From positions 13,395,329 to 13,459,328 of the forward strand of contig NC_085138.1 of the NCBI RefSeq assembly GCF_035046485.1: a stretch of 64,000 nucleotides of DNA. The letters are read 5' to 3'. This stretch comes from Aedes albopictus (taxonomy: Eukaryota > Arthropoda > Insecta > Diptera > Culicidae). Below, one piece after another: positions 55,456-64,000 of the stretch. Positions within the stretch are counted from its first letter, which is position 1; every line of letters begins with the position of its first letter. Under the pieces are notes generated by a model that saw only the letters and a list, made by a program, of their open reading frames with translations, was not told the DNA's origin and ran no database searches. Made by a program: the position numbers and the translations under genes.

Positions 55456-55987
55456 GAAGAATAAATTAAATGAAATGCCGTTGTATCATACAAGTTTGTC
55501 ACGTTTGGTGATTCTTTATATATTTATATACTTTATAATAAGATTTTACATTGATGAAAATGTGTTTCAAAAAATTACTAAATTTTAGTTCATTTTACTT
55601 AATATTTTTAAGCACATCGAAGTTTTGCTTTGCCTTTGGAATACAATTTTTCACATTCGATAAACCCAAACCGTGTTATAGTTGATGACGGTCTACAAAA
55701 TCGATATAGGTATTGCGTTGGATATAATAGCCGCCCGGCATCTGAATCATGTGGTGAGGTGACGAAAGCGCCACATTCAGTACCACCGTAGGCTGATGAC
55801 TACATGTGGGTACTCCATTGTTTGCTTCGGCCTAGTTGACACTGTGGAGGCACTTGAAGCTTATACGGAAGTGCCCCACTCAATCACTAACCTGCGAACC
55901 AGCGATAGTTTCGATAAATTACGTTCAAGTTCACCATTCGGTTGTGGGCCCTTGTAGAAGTCGTTGGTTAAATTTTCCTTCGTTAGA
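55456..55987. other. Upstream region of the third Ly6 gene
   Basis: It is AT-rich to about 55680, then of mixed composition. No TATA box or initiator stands out. The 5' UTR start cannot be set from sequence. Confidence 0.35.
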
Positions 55988-56552
55988 ATGATGTCGCAAA
56001 TCAAGTGTGCCATCGTTGTTCTGGTATTGGTAGCCGTTGGAACTGGTAAGATTTTAAGAATGGTCATCCTTATTCGGAATCTAACTAACTCAATTCATCA
56101 GCTTCGGCACTGGTTTGTATTCAGTGTTCCGGTGTGAACGCCTGTCGAGGAGCCGATAGGTACAAAACGGTCACGTGCGACCGGAACAACTCGGATGCTA
56201 CCGCGGTGCTGCTAAGGCCGTACTTGAAGGATCTGAATGCCTCGCTGGAATACGATAAGGGGTATCAGTGTACCAATTACACTTATATTCCTACAGGTAT
56301 GATACAACATTTTCTGGCGCAAAATGCTATATAACGTTTAACACATTTGCAGGTGCTGCCGATTTGACGGATATGGTGAAGGGTTGTCTTCTGAAAACCA
56401 AAACGGGGCTCTGCAATATGGAGAAAAATCCACTCAACGGAAATTTGACGTGCATCTCGTGCACCATGGACAAATGTAATGGTGCAGGGGAGCTTATGTG
56501 GAGCACGTTGCTGTTGATCGGTGGGTTGGTGATTAGTTCAATAGTCGCCTAA
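55988..56552 (+). CDS. Ly6/uPAR (three-finger) GPI-anchored protein, three exons, 150 aa
   Basis: Exons are 55988-56045, 56102-56296 and 56353-56552. Both introns are 56 bp, GTAAGA...ATCAG and GTATGA...TGCAG, phase 1. Residues 1-19 (MMSQIKCAIVVLVLVAVGT) are a signal peptide. Ten cysteines follow the Ly6 order: LVCIQC, NAC, VTC, YQC, VKGC, LCN, TCISC and DKCN. Sequons include NNS, NAS, NYT and NLT. The tail WSTLLLIGGLVISSIVA fits a GPI-anchor signal. Compared with the 43623-44201 gene, the intron positions, exon-2 length (195 nt) and total length are identical and many residues are shared (GYQCT, KGC, NGN.C..C...KCN). Function is inferred only at family level: an extracellular membrane-tethered modulator. 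The first of two tandem ATGs was chosen. Confidence 0.92.
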
Positions 56553-56576
56553 ATTGGCAGCCTGTGATTACAAAAG

Positions 56577-56582
56577 AATAAA
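56577..56582 (+). terminator. Polyadenylation signal AATAAA of the third Ly6 gene
   Basis: A canonical hexamer 25 bp after the stop codon. Confidence 0.65.
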
Positions 56583-57590
56583 TCTTTTAAACTCATTCAA
56601 ATTGGGACCTTACCAGTGCATACCCCAATCATTACCTCCAAAAAATCCACTGTTTCCCTGGTCGCCAGTCCCGAACCGACTATTTATTTTCAAAGCCCTT
56701 ATCTTAACATATGCATAGAGCGTAAAATAAAATTCCACCACGGAGCTAAACGTGTAATGAAATTATAGAATTCATTTTCCTTCACCACAAAGCAGATGGA
56801 AACTCAACCGGAACGAGCAACAAAAAAAAAAAACAGCCACATGCAAAAGACCAGCCATCACGCATCCGAGATTTGAAACCCACCGGGAAGCCAAACAAAA
56901 ATATGCGACTCGAAAAAAATTAATTATATAAAACATTACCGCGCTGCTGCAGCAGTGGTGGCTGCGACTATCTCATTCCTTCTCTCCAACTTGAGCTGTA
57001 GATTTCGGATCCCGGAAACTCTGAGTGGTGAGACTTGGACACACAACCACCCCCCAACCATCCACGTCAAAAAGGAGTAAATCTCTTTTCTCGAGGATCC
57101 CCAACCCCAAACGAGCGAGCTCTGCTGTGACCTGGGCTGTATCTTGAGCCCTTTATAAAAATCGCAAATTGTTGCCGTTGTTGTTTCGAAACTGGAGGAG
57201 GACCCAATCTCTCGTGCGATTCTTATTCAAAACATCCGCGTGAGGTGTGGTGTGCTGGAGAGGACGTAGCTACAGCACATATTTGGATGGATTCACATGC
57301 AAAAAGAACGTAATTTTTAATTCCTCTAATGTCCACCAACAGCAGCATAAGTAGTATAGCGCATAGCGATTAAAAGGATATACAGTTTCCGCGCGCGTGG
57401 CATCATCGTTCGGCTTGCCTCCTAGGATGGGGTACAGGGCACGGATGAAGGGAGAAAGGCCCACACGAAGGCCCCGACCCACGGAGAAGCGGCCAACTGG
57501 AAGATGCACGCCCCTCAAGGTGGGAAAGGATTTGCAGTTAGGCTAGTAAAATTTCAGTGGTATATGGTGCCTAAATTAAAATCACTTTCT
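56583..57590. other. Intergenic DNA downstream of the third Ly6 gene
   Basis: Composition is mixed and there is no obvious transposon to 57.25 kb. A GC-rich patch at about 57390-57540 (GAAAGGCCCACACGAAGGCC) has an open minus frame but no recognisable domain. Confidence 0.3.
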
Positions 57591-57682
57591 CTCTCTCTTC
57601 TTGGCGTAACGTCCTCATTGGGACAAAGCCTGCTTCTCAGCTTAGTGATCTATAAGCACTTCCACCGTTATTAACTGAGAGG
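57591..57682 (-). mobile_element. Truncated Feilai-like SINE 3' half
   Basis: The plus-strand text CTTCTTGGCGTAACGTCCTC...TTATTAACTGAGAG is the complement of the SINE 3' half. It is cut off before the body and no target duplication was identified. Confidence 0.8.
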
Positions 57683-57689
57683 TGGTGAA

Positions 57690-58100
57690 CAATTCTTCAT
57701 CTTTCTATATCTTTGTAACAATCTGGTGTTACAACTCTACATGCATTGTTACCGTTCAACAAATCTTCGAAGTGCTCCTTCCACCTGCCTTTCGGGCCAT
57801 TTATACATGGCGGGAACGGGTGCAGTCTTATATCGCGCGTCATTGGCAGTTGCTTAAAACTTCCGCATATCGTTCCTATCCATGCTTTCCTGCGTTTCAG
57901 CAATCGCACTCTCTTCGTGCTGCCGTATCTTGCTATGGTGGATTCGTTTCTTTTATACTCTTGCTATTCTATACCGCTCCTTGTTGAGCCAGAGACCGGT
58001 ATCTAGAATTCGACATTTGGCGGCATTCTTCTCATTTGACCCTCGTTGTCCGTTTGCACTCCAAGTCAAACTATCCGTTGGTGTCGCTGTTGTTGACACT
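57690..58100 (-). pseudogene. RTE-type endonuclease-RT linker fragment
   Basis: The minus strand encodes GRWKEHFEDLLNGNN and, in another frame, KTAPVPAMYKWPERQ. Both match the segment just before the RT fingers in RTE-type LINEs. Frames are broken. Confidence 0.6.
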
Positions 58101-58102
58101 AT

Positions 58103-58450
58103 TAGCATACATACATACATACATACATACATTTGTTAAACATCACATTCAAGACAAGACATAATCAACAATAGTACGCCACAGTACTCGGTTTGTAGCT
58201 GCCGCTCTCCATCCTCTGTCGCGCCCAATACTCGCTAGGTCACGCTCCACCTGGTCCGCGCATCGTGATCTCTGCGCTTCACGCCTTCTAATGCCAACCA
58301 GATCAGTAGCAAACACCAGCTTTGCAAGATTGTTATCCGGCATTCTTGTAACATACACTGCCCATCGTATTCTTCCGGCTTTAGCTACCTTCTGCATGCT
58401 GGGTTCACCGTAAAGTGCAGCGAGCTCGTGGCTCATCCTTTTCCGCTACA
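58103..58450 (-). mobile_element. RTE 3'-end copy with TATG-repeat tail
   Basis: The minus frame from 58436 encodes MSHELAALYGEPSMQKVAKA through GRDRGWRAAATNRVLWRTIV to a stop near 58149, matching the C-terminus of the copy at 35858-37225. The 3' UTR is short (TTGAATGTGATGTTTAACAA) and ends in about six TATG/ATGT units at 58106-58132. Short tandem tails are usual for RTE elements. Confidence 0.85.
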
Positions 58451-58802
58451 CACCATTCGAATGTGGCTTATTTCAAACGAAAAAACGGACGCATTTCAGA
58501 AACGCGTTTTCAGTTTATGGACGATAGTGTATCTTATGTAAAAAAATGCGGGGAATTCAATGGTGCCAACCCCTTTCCCGAAAAATGACAGGAAGTATCC
58601 CATTTTGCCCTTTTTCCCCTATAAATTAGACATATTTCTATATATTAGGCCATATAGAAGCATGCCCAAGATAAAAACATGCAACAAATATGCTACTTTA
58701 CGTAAAAAAGTCCAAGGAATCGAATGCCGTTATCCCCTTTCTTGTCAAACATCGATAAGTGGCCCAATTCACCCCTATTCCCCTATGAGCTCGTCTTTTT
58801 CG

Positions 58803-59080
58803 AAATATAGCATAGCATAGCATAGCATAGCATAGCCGACCGTACACATCCTGGGGTGGCTGTCGATAGAGACGTTCAATACGCCAGAAAAGATGCCTGG
58901 GACTTGACAAACCTTTCATTGAACGACCACGACACCTGGCCAGGTCCTTACGATCAGCGGGGATGGGGAGGAAATGTTGATTAGATATCTACTCAGAATA
59001 TGTCCAAGAACTTGGCCCACTTCATAGATATCTGGAGTTGGATTTTGGATAGGAATTTATGGGACGCTTTCCTTGGCGAG
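58803..59080 (-). mobile_element. Unidentified element with TATGC tandem tail
   Basis: On the minus strand GACCTGGCCAGGTGTCGTGG...TGTGTACGGTCGGC is followed by about six TATGC units (58805-58836). A unique body ending in a short tandem tail suggests a 5'-truncated non-LTR element or SINE inserted in the 163-bp array. Confidence 0.5.
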
Positions 59081-59200
59081 AAAGCAAACTTTTGGCATAT
59101 TTACGAATATAGTAGGTTATTGAAATTTTCATTTACCTGAATAGATCTGAAAGTAATAATTAGTTATACAAATAAAATGGCTAGATCTCACCAAACTGGA

Positions 59201-59407
59201 TCATTTTTCTGCTGATTGCTTCAAAAAATTCCATTTTCTTTTGATGAGACCTTCTTCCTCAACAGGCCATGTCGTTTCAGCAGGGGGTATTACCGGTCTC
59301 AACTGGAAAATTTCCTCCCAGGAATCGAGATTGTTGAACTTCAGGGTTACGCTTTCCAATTGGTCGGGAATCTTGCAGTTTGCCGTTGACGCCGATCCGC
59401 AGCAGCA
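59201..59407 (-). pseudogene. Unidentified coding-like fragment inside the satellite
   Basis: Just after an in-frame stop, the minus strand has a 68-codon frame containing CKIPDQLESVTLKFNNLDSW and PPAETTWPVEEEGLIKRKWN, ending at a stop at 59201-59203. Amino-acid usage is protein-like, unlike the phantom frames of the satellite. It has no start codon and no clear splice acceptor. It may be a captured exon or transposon fragment; I do not recognise the family. Confidence 0.35.
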
Positions 59408-61046
59408 TTAAAATTATAATTCAGCCAAATCTAGTATCTTAAAGTTGAGTAGAAAATCACGGACGCGAAAAAACTGGCTGCCGAAATTTTCGACACGTCA
59501 ACACGCGCGCACAGACTACTTCGATCTCCATGAGCTCGTCTTTTTCGAAATATTTGTTCAAAATAATGCACAACTTTTAAAAAGACATTCAAAAATGATG
59601 GTATTTTATGTAGAAATGTCCAAGGAATCGAATGCCGGTATCCCCTTTGCTGCCCAACATAGATAAGTAGCCCAGTTCACCCCTATTCCCCTATAAGTAG
59701 AATTGCTTGAAAATATCGATCTATTACAATGCACAACTTCGATAAAGACATTCAAAAAATGATGATACCTTATGAAAAAATAGTGCAAGGAATAAAATGC
59801 TGGTATACCCTTTATTATCCAACATCGATAAATGACCCAATTCGCCCCTATTCCCCTATAAGTTGATCTCTTTATTATTATTGATTAAAAAAGGTAGAAT
59901 CTTGATTATTAAAAAAATGATGGCATCTTATGTAGAAAAGACCAAGAAATTGAATGCCGGCATCCCCTTTATTGGTAAACATCAATAAGTGGCCCAATTC
60001 ACCCCTATTCCCCTATAAGTTCATCTATTTCAAAATATCGATGCAAAACAATGCACAACTTTGATAAAGACATTAAAAAATTATGCAACCTTATATAAAA
60101 ATGTCGAAGAAATCAAATGCCTGCATCTTCTATATTGTGGAACATTTATAAGTGGCCCAATTTGCCCCTATTCCCCTACAAGATGATCTTTTTCATAATA
60201 TTGTTTCAAAATAATGCACAACTTCGATAAAGACGTCCAAAAATGATGGTACATTATGTAAAATCGTCCAAGGAATCGAATGCCGCTATCTCCTTTATTG
60301 CAAAACATCTATAAGTGAATCAATTCACCCTTATTCCCCTATAAGTATAATTACTTTAAAATGTCGATCTATTACAATGCACAACTTCGATAAAGATATT
60401 TAAAAATGATGCTACCTTATGAAAACAAAGTCTAAGCAGTAAAATACCGCTTCCCCTTTATTATCCAACATCGATAAGGGGCTCAATTTGCTCCTATTCC
60501 CCTACAAGTTAATCTCTTTACAAATTTCGGTTGAAAAATGGTACAACTTTGATTAATGCAATAAAAAATTATGGTACTTTATGTAGAGGATACCAAGAAA
60601 TCGAATGCTGGCATCCCCTTTATTGCCAAACATCGGTAATTGGTCCAATTTACCCCTATTCTCTTATAAGTCGAATTACTTGAAAATATCGATCTATTAC
60701 AATAGCGATTAACAATATTTTTCAACAAGGAACATACATACAGACATCCGATTCCTTAGACTTTTTACATAAGGATCCATCATTTTTAAATGACTTTATC
60801 GCAGTTATTTTAAAAGAGATTTTAAGAAGTGATTTTTTAGAGAAATAGGGGTGAACTGGGTCGCTTATCGATGCTTTACGACAAAGGGAATACCGGCATT
60901 CAATTCTTTGGACTCTTTCACATATTTTTGAACATACCATTTTGAAAAGTCTTTATCGAAATTGTGCATTGTAATATATTTTCAAGTAATTCAAATTATA
61001 GAGAACTAGGAGTGAATTGGGCCACTTATCAATGTTTCACAATTAA

Positions 61047-61161
61047 CCCTCCAGGACGCGCGTCATTGTAAAAAGTATAACACTACCAAAAATCCTCGCT
61101 CATCGTATACAGCGCGAGCGCGGTGCAGTTTCAGCTGCTTGATGGCCTGCGTCCTTTAAGG
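61047..61161. mobile_element. piggyBac-type MITE, 115 bp, TTAA-flanked
   Basis: The ends CCCTCCAGGACGC and GCGTCCTTTAAGG are complementary at 10 of 13 positions. TTAA lies outside both (61043-61046 and 61162-61165). The undisturbed satellite unit near 61582 reads CAGTTAAGGGGATACCGG, showing the TTAA target. Confidence 0.8.
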
Positions 61162-61243
61162 TTAAGAGGATACCGGCATTCGATACCTTGACTTTGCTAT
61201 TTAAGGTAGCATCATTTTTGAATATCTATCAAAGTTGTGCATG

Positions 61244-61510
61244 TTTTTAACGACGCGTAGTGCGTCATCAGCATCATTGAAATCTCGCTCGAAATTTCAA
61301 AGTGATAAAACTCAGTTACCAAAGCGCAAATTCGGATGAAAATGTATCATCCCATATGCTCACTCGTGGTGAGTGTGATGATACTTTTTCTGCTGCGTGA
61401 CTGCAAAACTTCCCGTTTTTTATCACTTCAAAAACGCGAGGCAAACAATCATTGAAAATTAAAAAGTCAATGATTCCTATGAAAATTCTGTGATGCACCA
61501 AGTCACCTTA
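61244..61510. mobile_element. Unclassified insert in the 163-bp satellite
   Basis: The satellite text breaks after GTTGTGCATG and resumes at AAATCGATATTTTAAAAAGA. Between them, AAAGTGATAAAAC mirrors TTTTTATCACTTC and GTATCATCCC mirrors GTGATGATACT, so the insert folds back. Termini and target duplication are unclear. Confidence 0.5.
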
Positions 61511-61875
61511 AATCGATATTTTAAAAAGACCGACTTATAGGAGAATAGGGGTGAATTTTGCCATTTTTCGATGTTTGACAGTTAAGGGGATACCGGCATT
61601 CGATTCTTTGGACTTTTTTACGTCAGGTACCATCAAAATAATGGCATTCAACAAAGTTTCATTTTTTAAATAGATATTCATAAAGAGATAAACTTATAGG
61701 GGAATAAGGACAAATTGGGCCTCTTTTCTATGTTGTACAACAAAGGGGACACCGGTATTTTATTCCTTGGACATCATGTAGCATCATTTTTGGACGTCTT
61801 TATCGAAATTGTGCATTGTAATAGATCGATATTTCCAACTTATTCAACTTATAGGGGAATAGGGGAGGCATAGGA

Positions 61876-62912
61876 GAATGCATTCTCCTGCACACCGCCG
61901 AAGATCGTCCTTAGCACACGTCGCCCGAAAACTTCGAGTGCTTGCAGGTCCTCCTCGAACATGATTCATGTCTCGTGCCCGTAGAGGACCATCGGTCTTA
62001 TTAGCGTTTTGTACATGGTGCATCTGGTGCGTGGGTGAATCTTTTTATACCGTAGTAGGCCCGACTTCCGCTAATGATACGCCTTCGAATTTCTCGACTC
62101 ATTCCGAGGTAGACGAATTCCTCCAACACCTCGAAGGTATCTCCGTCTATCGTAACACTACTACCCAGACGGATCCCGTCGTGTTCGGCTCCGCCAACCA
62201 GCATGCACTTTGTTGTAGAGGCATTTACCACTAGTCCGTCCTTTGCTGTTTCGTGATTCAGGCGGGTGTATAGCTCTGCCACCGTTCCAAATGTTCTGGC
62301 GATAATGTCCATGTCGTCCGCAAAACACACAAATTGACCAGATTTTGTTAAAATCGTACCCCGGCTGTTGAGCCCGGCTCGTCTCAAAACACCTTCTAGA
62401 GCGATGTTGAAAAATAGACATTAGAGTCCGTCGCAGTCCCCAGCGAGATTCGAATGAACTAAATAATTCATCCGAAATCCTGGCGCAGTTTTGTACACTG
62501 TCCATCGTTGCTACACACTAAGATTCTGATTTTCCAGCTCAGTAAAATTTTCGCTGAGTTCTGCAATTTTTTCATCTTTTTACTGAGTTTTCAGATTTCA
62601 GATTTATCTCGGTACACTCGGTAATCAATATTTACCGTTCATCAGTAACGATATTTACCGTTCATCTGTAATTTTTGACAGTTCATTTGCAGAACTCGTT
62701 AACTCATTAACAGAGTATTCAGCAAAAGAGATAACCGAGCGTACCGAGTTAAATCTGCTGTTGAGAACTCAGTAAAAAGATGGGGAAAATACCGAGCTGA
62801 TCTTAGTGTGTATAATCAGTCTAGTCAGTTTCCCAGGAAAGCCGTTTTCGTCCATGATTCTCCATAGCTCTGCGCGGTTGATACTATCGTATGCCGCTTG
62901 ACGTCGATAAAC
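61876..62912 (-). mobile_element. Decayed RTE copy interrupted by a MITE
   Basis: The minus strand encodes MRRAGLNSRGTILTKSGQFV, FADDMDIIARTFGTVAELYT and LVVNASTTKCMLVGG (62387-62001), with a small deletion before GSRAYYG and further text to 61876. The segment at 62813-62912 continues the RT fingers (complement of CTGACTAGACTGAT). The two halves are separated by the 297-bp MITE at 62514-62810. It abuts the 163-bp satellite at 61875. Confidence 0.82.
62514..62810. mobile_element. TA-flanked MITE inside an RTE copy
   Basis: The ends CACACTAAGATTCTGATTTT and AATACCGAGCTGATCTTAGTGTG are imperfect complements, with TA outside both (62512-62513 and 62811-62812). AACTCAGTAAAA-type words mirror each other internally. 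The RTE reading before and after it joins at GTTGCT/AATCAG. Confidence 0.8.
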
Positions 62913-63640
62913 ACGCGGTGCCGACACCTCTCAAACGTCAAATTTCGTGTGAGAGTAAGCAGGCCAGCATAAATTCGTGCAGTGGACCATTAGCGTATGC
63001 AGTTTTTTCTTTTTTCTCACTCACCTTGATAAACACATTGAGAATGGTTAGCTAGTCCCAAGCTTTCACATTCATTGGCTCTCTGTGCAACTTCGATTGT
63101 TCTGGTCAATCACGGAGTAGCAACTACGATGTGTACGGTTATCTTTGCTTTGCTTTGCTTTGCTTTTCTCACTCACCTTGATAAACATGAGAATAAGCGG
63201 AATGAAAGATGGGACGAGTGCCCTTTCTTCCATCCTCCTCTTTACCGTGGTTTGTAGGAGAGCGAGTAAAAACAAAGAAAAGCTAAGTAAAAAGAAAATC
63301 GTGTTAAGTACTGTTCCTTTTAATTCCACTAAGAATTTGCAACCTTCGACAGATACGTATTTCGACCTCAACTGTAAGGCCGTCTTCAGTGTCTTGTACT
63401 TCACTTGATTCAGGGTTTTTTTTTATTGAATTCTTAAGAAAATTCTTAGTTTCCTTTAGATTTTTTTTACAGATTATTCTGTAAATTAATTCAGGTACTT
63501 TTTTTTATAAAACCTCTCTTGGATTCGTTCCGATATTGCTTTATGGAATCCTTTAGAATATCCTCCAATTATTCCTTTTGGAAAGTCTATCATGGATTTA
63601 TTTTTCAAATTTCTCTGTCATTGACCGCTTTAGAATAGGA
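62913..63640. other. Intergenic DNA with local duplication
   Basis: TTTTCTCACTCACCTTGATA occurs twice (about 63013 and 63163), the second preceded by four TTTGC units. CGACCTCAACTGTAAGGCCG near 63362 looks like a dispersed repeat, and GTTAAGTACTGTTCC near 63303 is also seen near 48697. No gene was recognised. Confidence 0.4.
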
Positions 63641-63643
63641 CAG

Positions 63644-63986
63644 ATCGGTGAAGTACTAGATTTGTAGTAATGAGCTGAATTTTAGTATGGTGAGAGGCCA
63701 ATTCTCCGTTTCTGCAGTGAAATGGTACAAAAAGCGTGGGTATTATGATTCCTTGCCTAATTTGATGCTGTTTGAGCAAAACTTTAGGCAATAGTGTTGT
63801 TGTTTTCTCCATTTCTTGCAACATAAACAATATAGTTATCCAAAGTTTTGCTCAAACAGCATTAAATTAGCCAAGGAATCATAATACCCACACTTTTTAC
63901 ACCATTTCATTGCAGAAACGGAGAATTGACCTTCTCACCATACTAAAATTCAGCTCATTACTACAAATCTAGTACTACACCGAACG
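63644..63986. mobile_element. Fold-back element with arms of about 140 bp
   Basis: Left-arm text AAGTACTAGATTTGTAGTAA...CAAAACTTTAGG is mirrored by CCAAAGTTTTGCTCAAACAG...TTACTACAAATCTAGTACTA at the right, with about 55 bp between arms. The arms are about 93-95% identical by eye. The target duplication could not be fixed near the window edge. Confidence 0.8.
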
Positions 63987-64000
63987 TGCCCCATTTCCTC

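Larger units (their letters stand above)
58560..61875. repeat. Satellite of about 163 bp in two opposing blocks
   Basis: In the forward block the landmark CCCCTATTCCCCTA occurs near 59680, 59845, 60002, 60165, 60327, 60491 and 60653, spacings of 157-165 bp. Each unit also carries GCACAACTT.GATAAAGAC, CCAAGGAATCGAATGCCG and CATCGATAAGTGGCCCAATT. Two units near 58.6-58.8 kb are separated by an insertion. From about 60720 to 61875 the same unit reads in complement (TTATAGGGGAATAGGGGTGA), interrupted by two inserts. Confidence 0.85.

Noticed and set aside
1..64000. Endogenous viral insertions, CRISPR arrays, rRNA genes and bacterial-type operons
   Set aside because: Reading both strands gave no viral polymerase, glycoprotein or nucleoprotein motifs. 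Tandem arrays lack the repeat-spacer pattern of CRISPR, and no rRNA-like conserved blocks were seen.

Overview
This window looks like euchromatic DNA from a culicine mosquito, most likely Aedes. The evidence is tRNA-derived SINEs whose 3' half matches the Feilai family of Aedes aegypti as I remember it, RTE-clade LINEs, a BEL/Pao relic, many short inverted-repeat elements flanked by TA, and long degenerate minisatellites. I cannot separate Ae. aegypti from Ae. albopictus by eye. Only about 1.5 kb of the 64 kb is convincing host coding sequence. Family names come from memory and reading, not from a search.

Host genes. Three plus-strand genes at about 20.9-21.6, 43.6-44.2 and 56.0-56.6 kb encode small secreted, probably GPI-anchored Ly6/uPAR (three-finger) proteins. 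Each has a signal peptide, ten cysteines ending in a Cys-Asn pair and a hydrophobic C-terminus. All three share a phase-1 intron just after the signal peptide. The second and third also share a second intron, an exon 2 of exactly 195 nt and a product of exactly 150 aa, so they are close tandem paralogues pushed apart by transposons. The first lacks the second intron and its only intron appears to be GC-AG. A fourth, weaker candidate at 42.1-42.45 kb could be a small secreted Thr-rich peptide gene.

Layout. 1-18 kb: degenerate 24-bp minisatellite that repeatedly switches orientation, interrupted by inverted-repeat elements, including a hAT-type MITE with a perfect 8-bp target duplication. 18-19.7 kb: ATTT-type microsatellite ending in about 110 uninterrupted TTTATTTG units. 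19.7-22.5 kb: first Ly6 gene. 22.5-35 kb: nested MITEs and SINEs, a 186-bp inverted tandem array and more minisatellite. 35-47.6 kb: RTE elements (one nested in another, with a 10-bp target duplication), a TTTCAGG-type minisatellite, the candidate Thr-rich gene and the second Ly6 gene. 47.6-54.7 kb: a decayed BEL/Pao pol region carrying a Helitron that is itself split by a 1.2-kb fold-back element, then a 2.9-kb hAT-like element. 55-57 kb: third Ly6 gene. 57.6-64 kb: RTE fragments, a 163-bp satellite in two opposing blocks, two MITEs and a terminal fold-back element.

How it works together. Ly6 proteins are extracellular, membrane-tethered adaptors. Their tandem arrangement suggests local duplication and divergence, but nothing here shows co-regulation. 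I found no rRNA gene, genuine tRNA gene, CRISPR array or recognisable viral insertion. The most useful leads are the intron differences in the Ly6 cluster, the Thr-rich candidate gene, and several insertions whose order can be read directly from target-site duplications.
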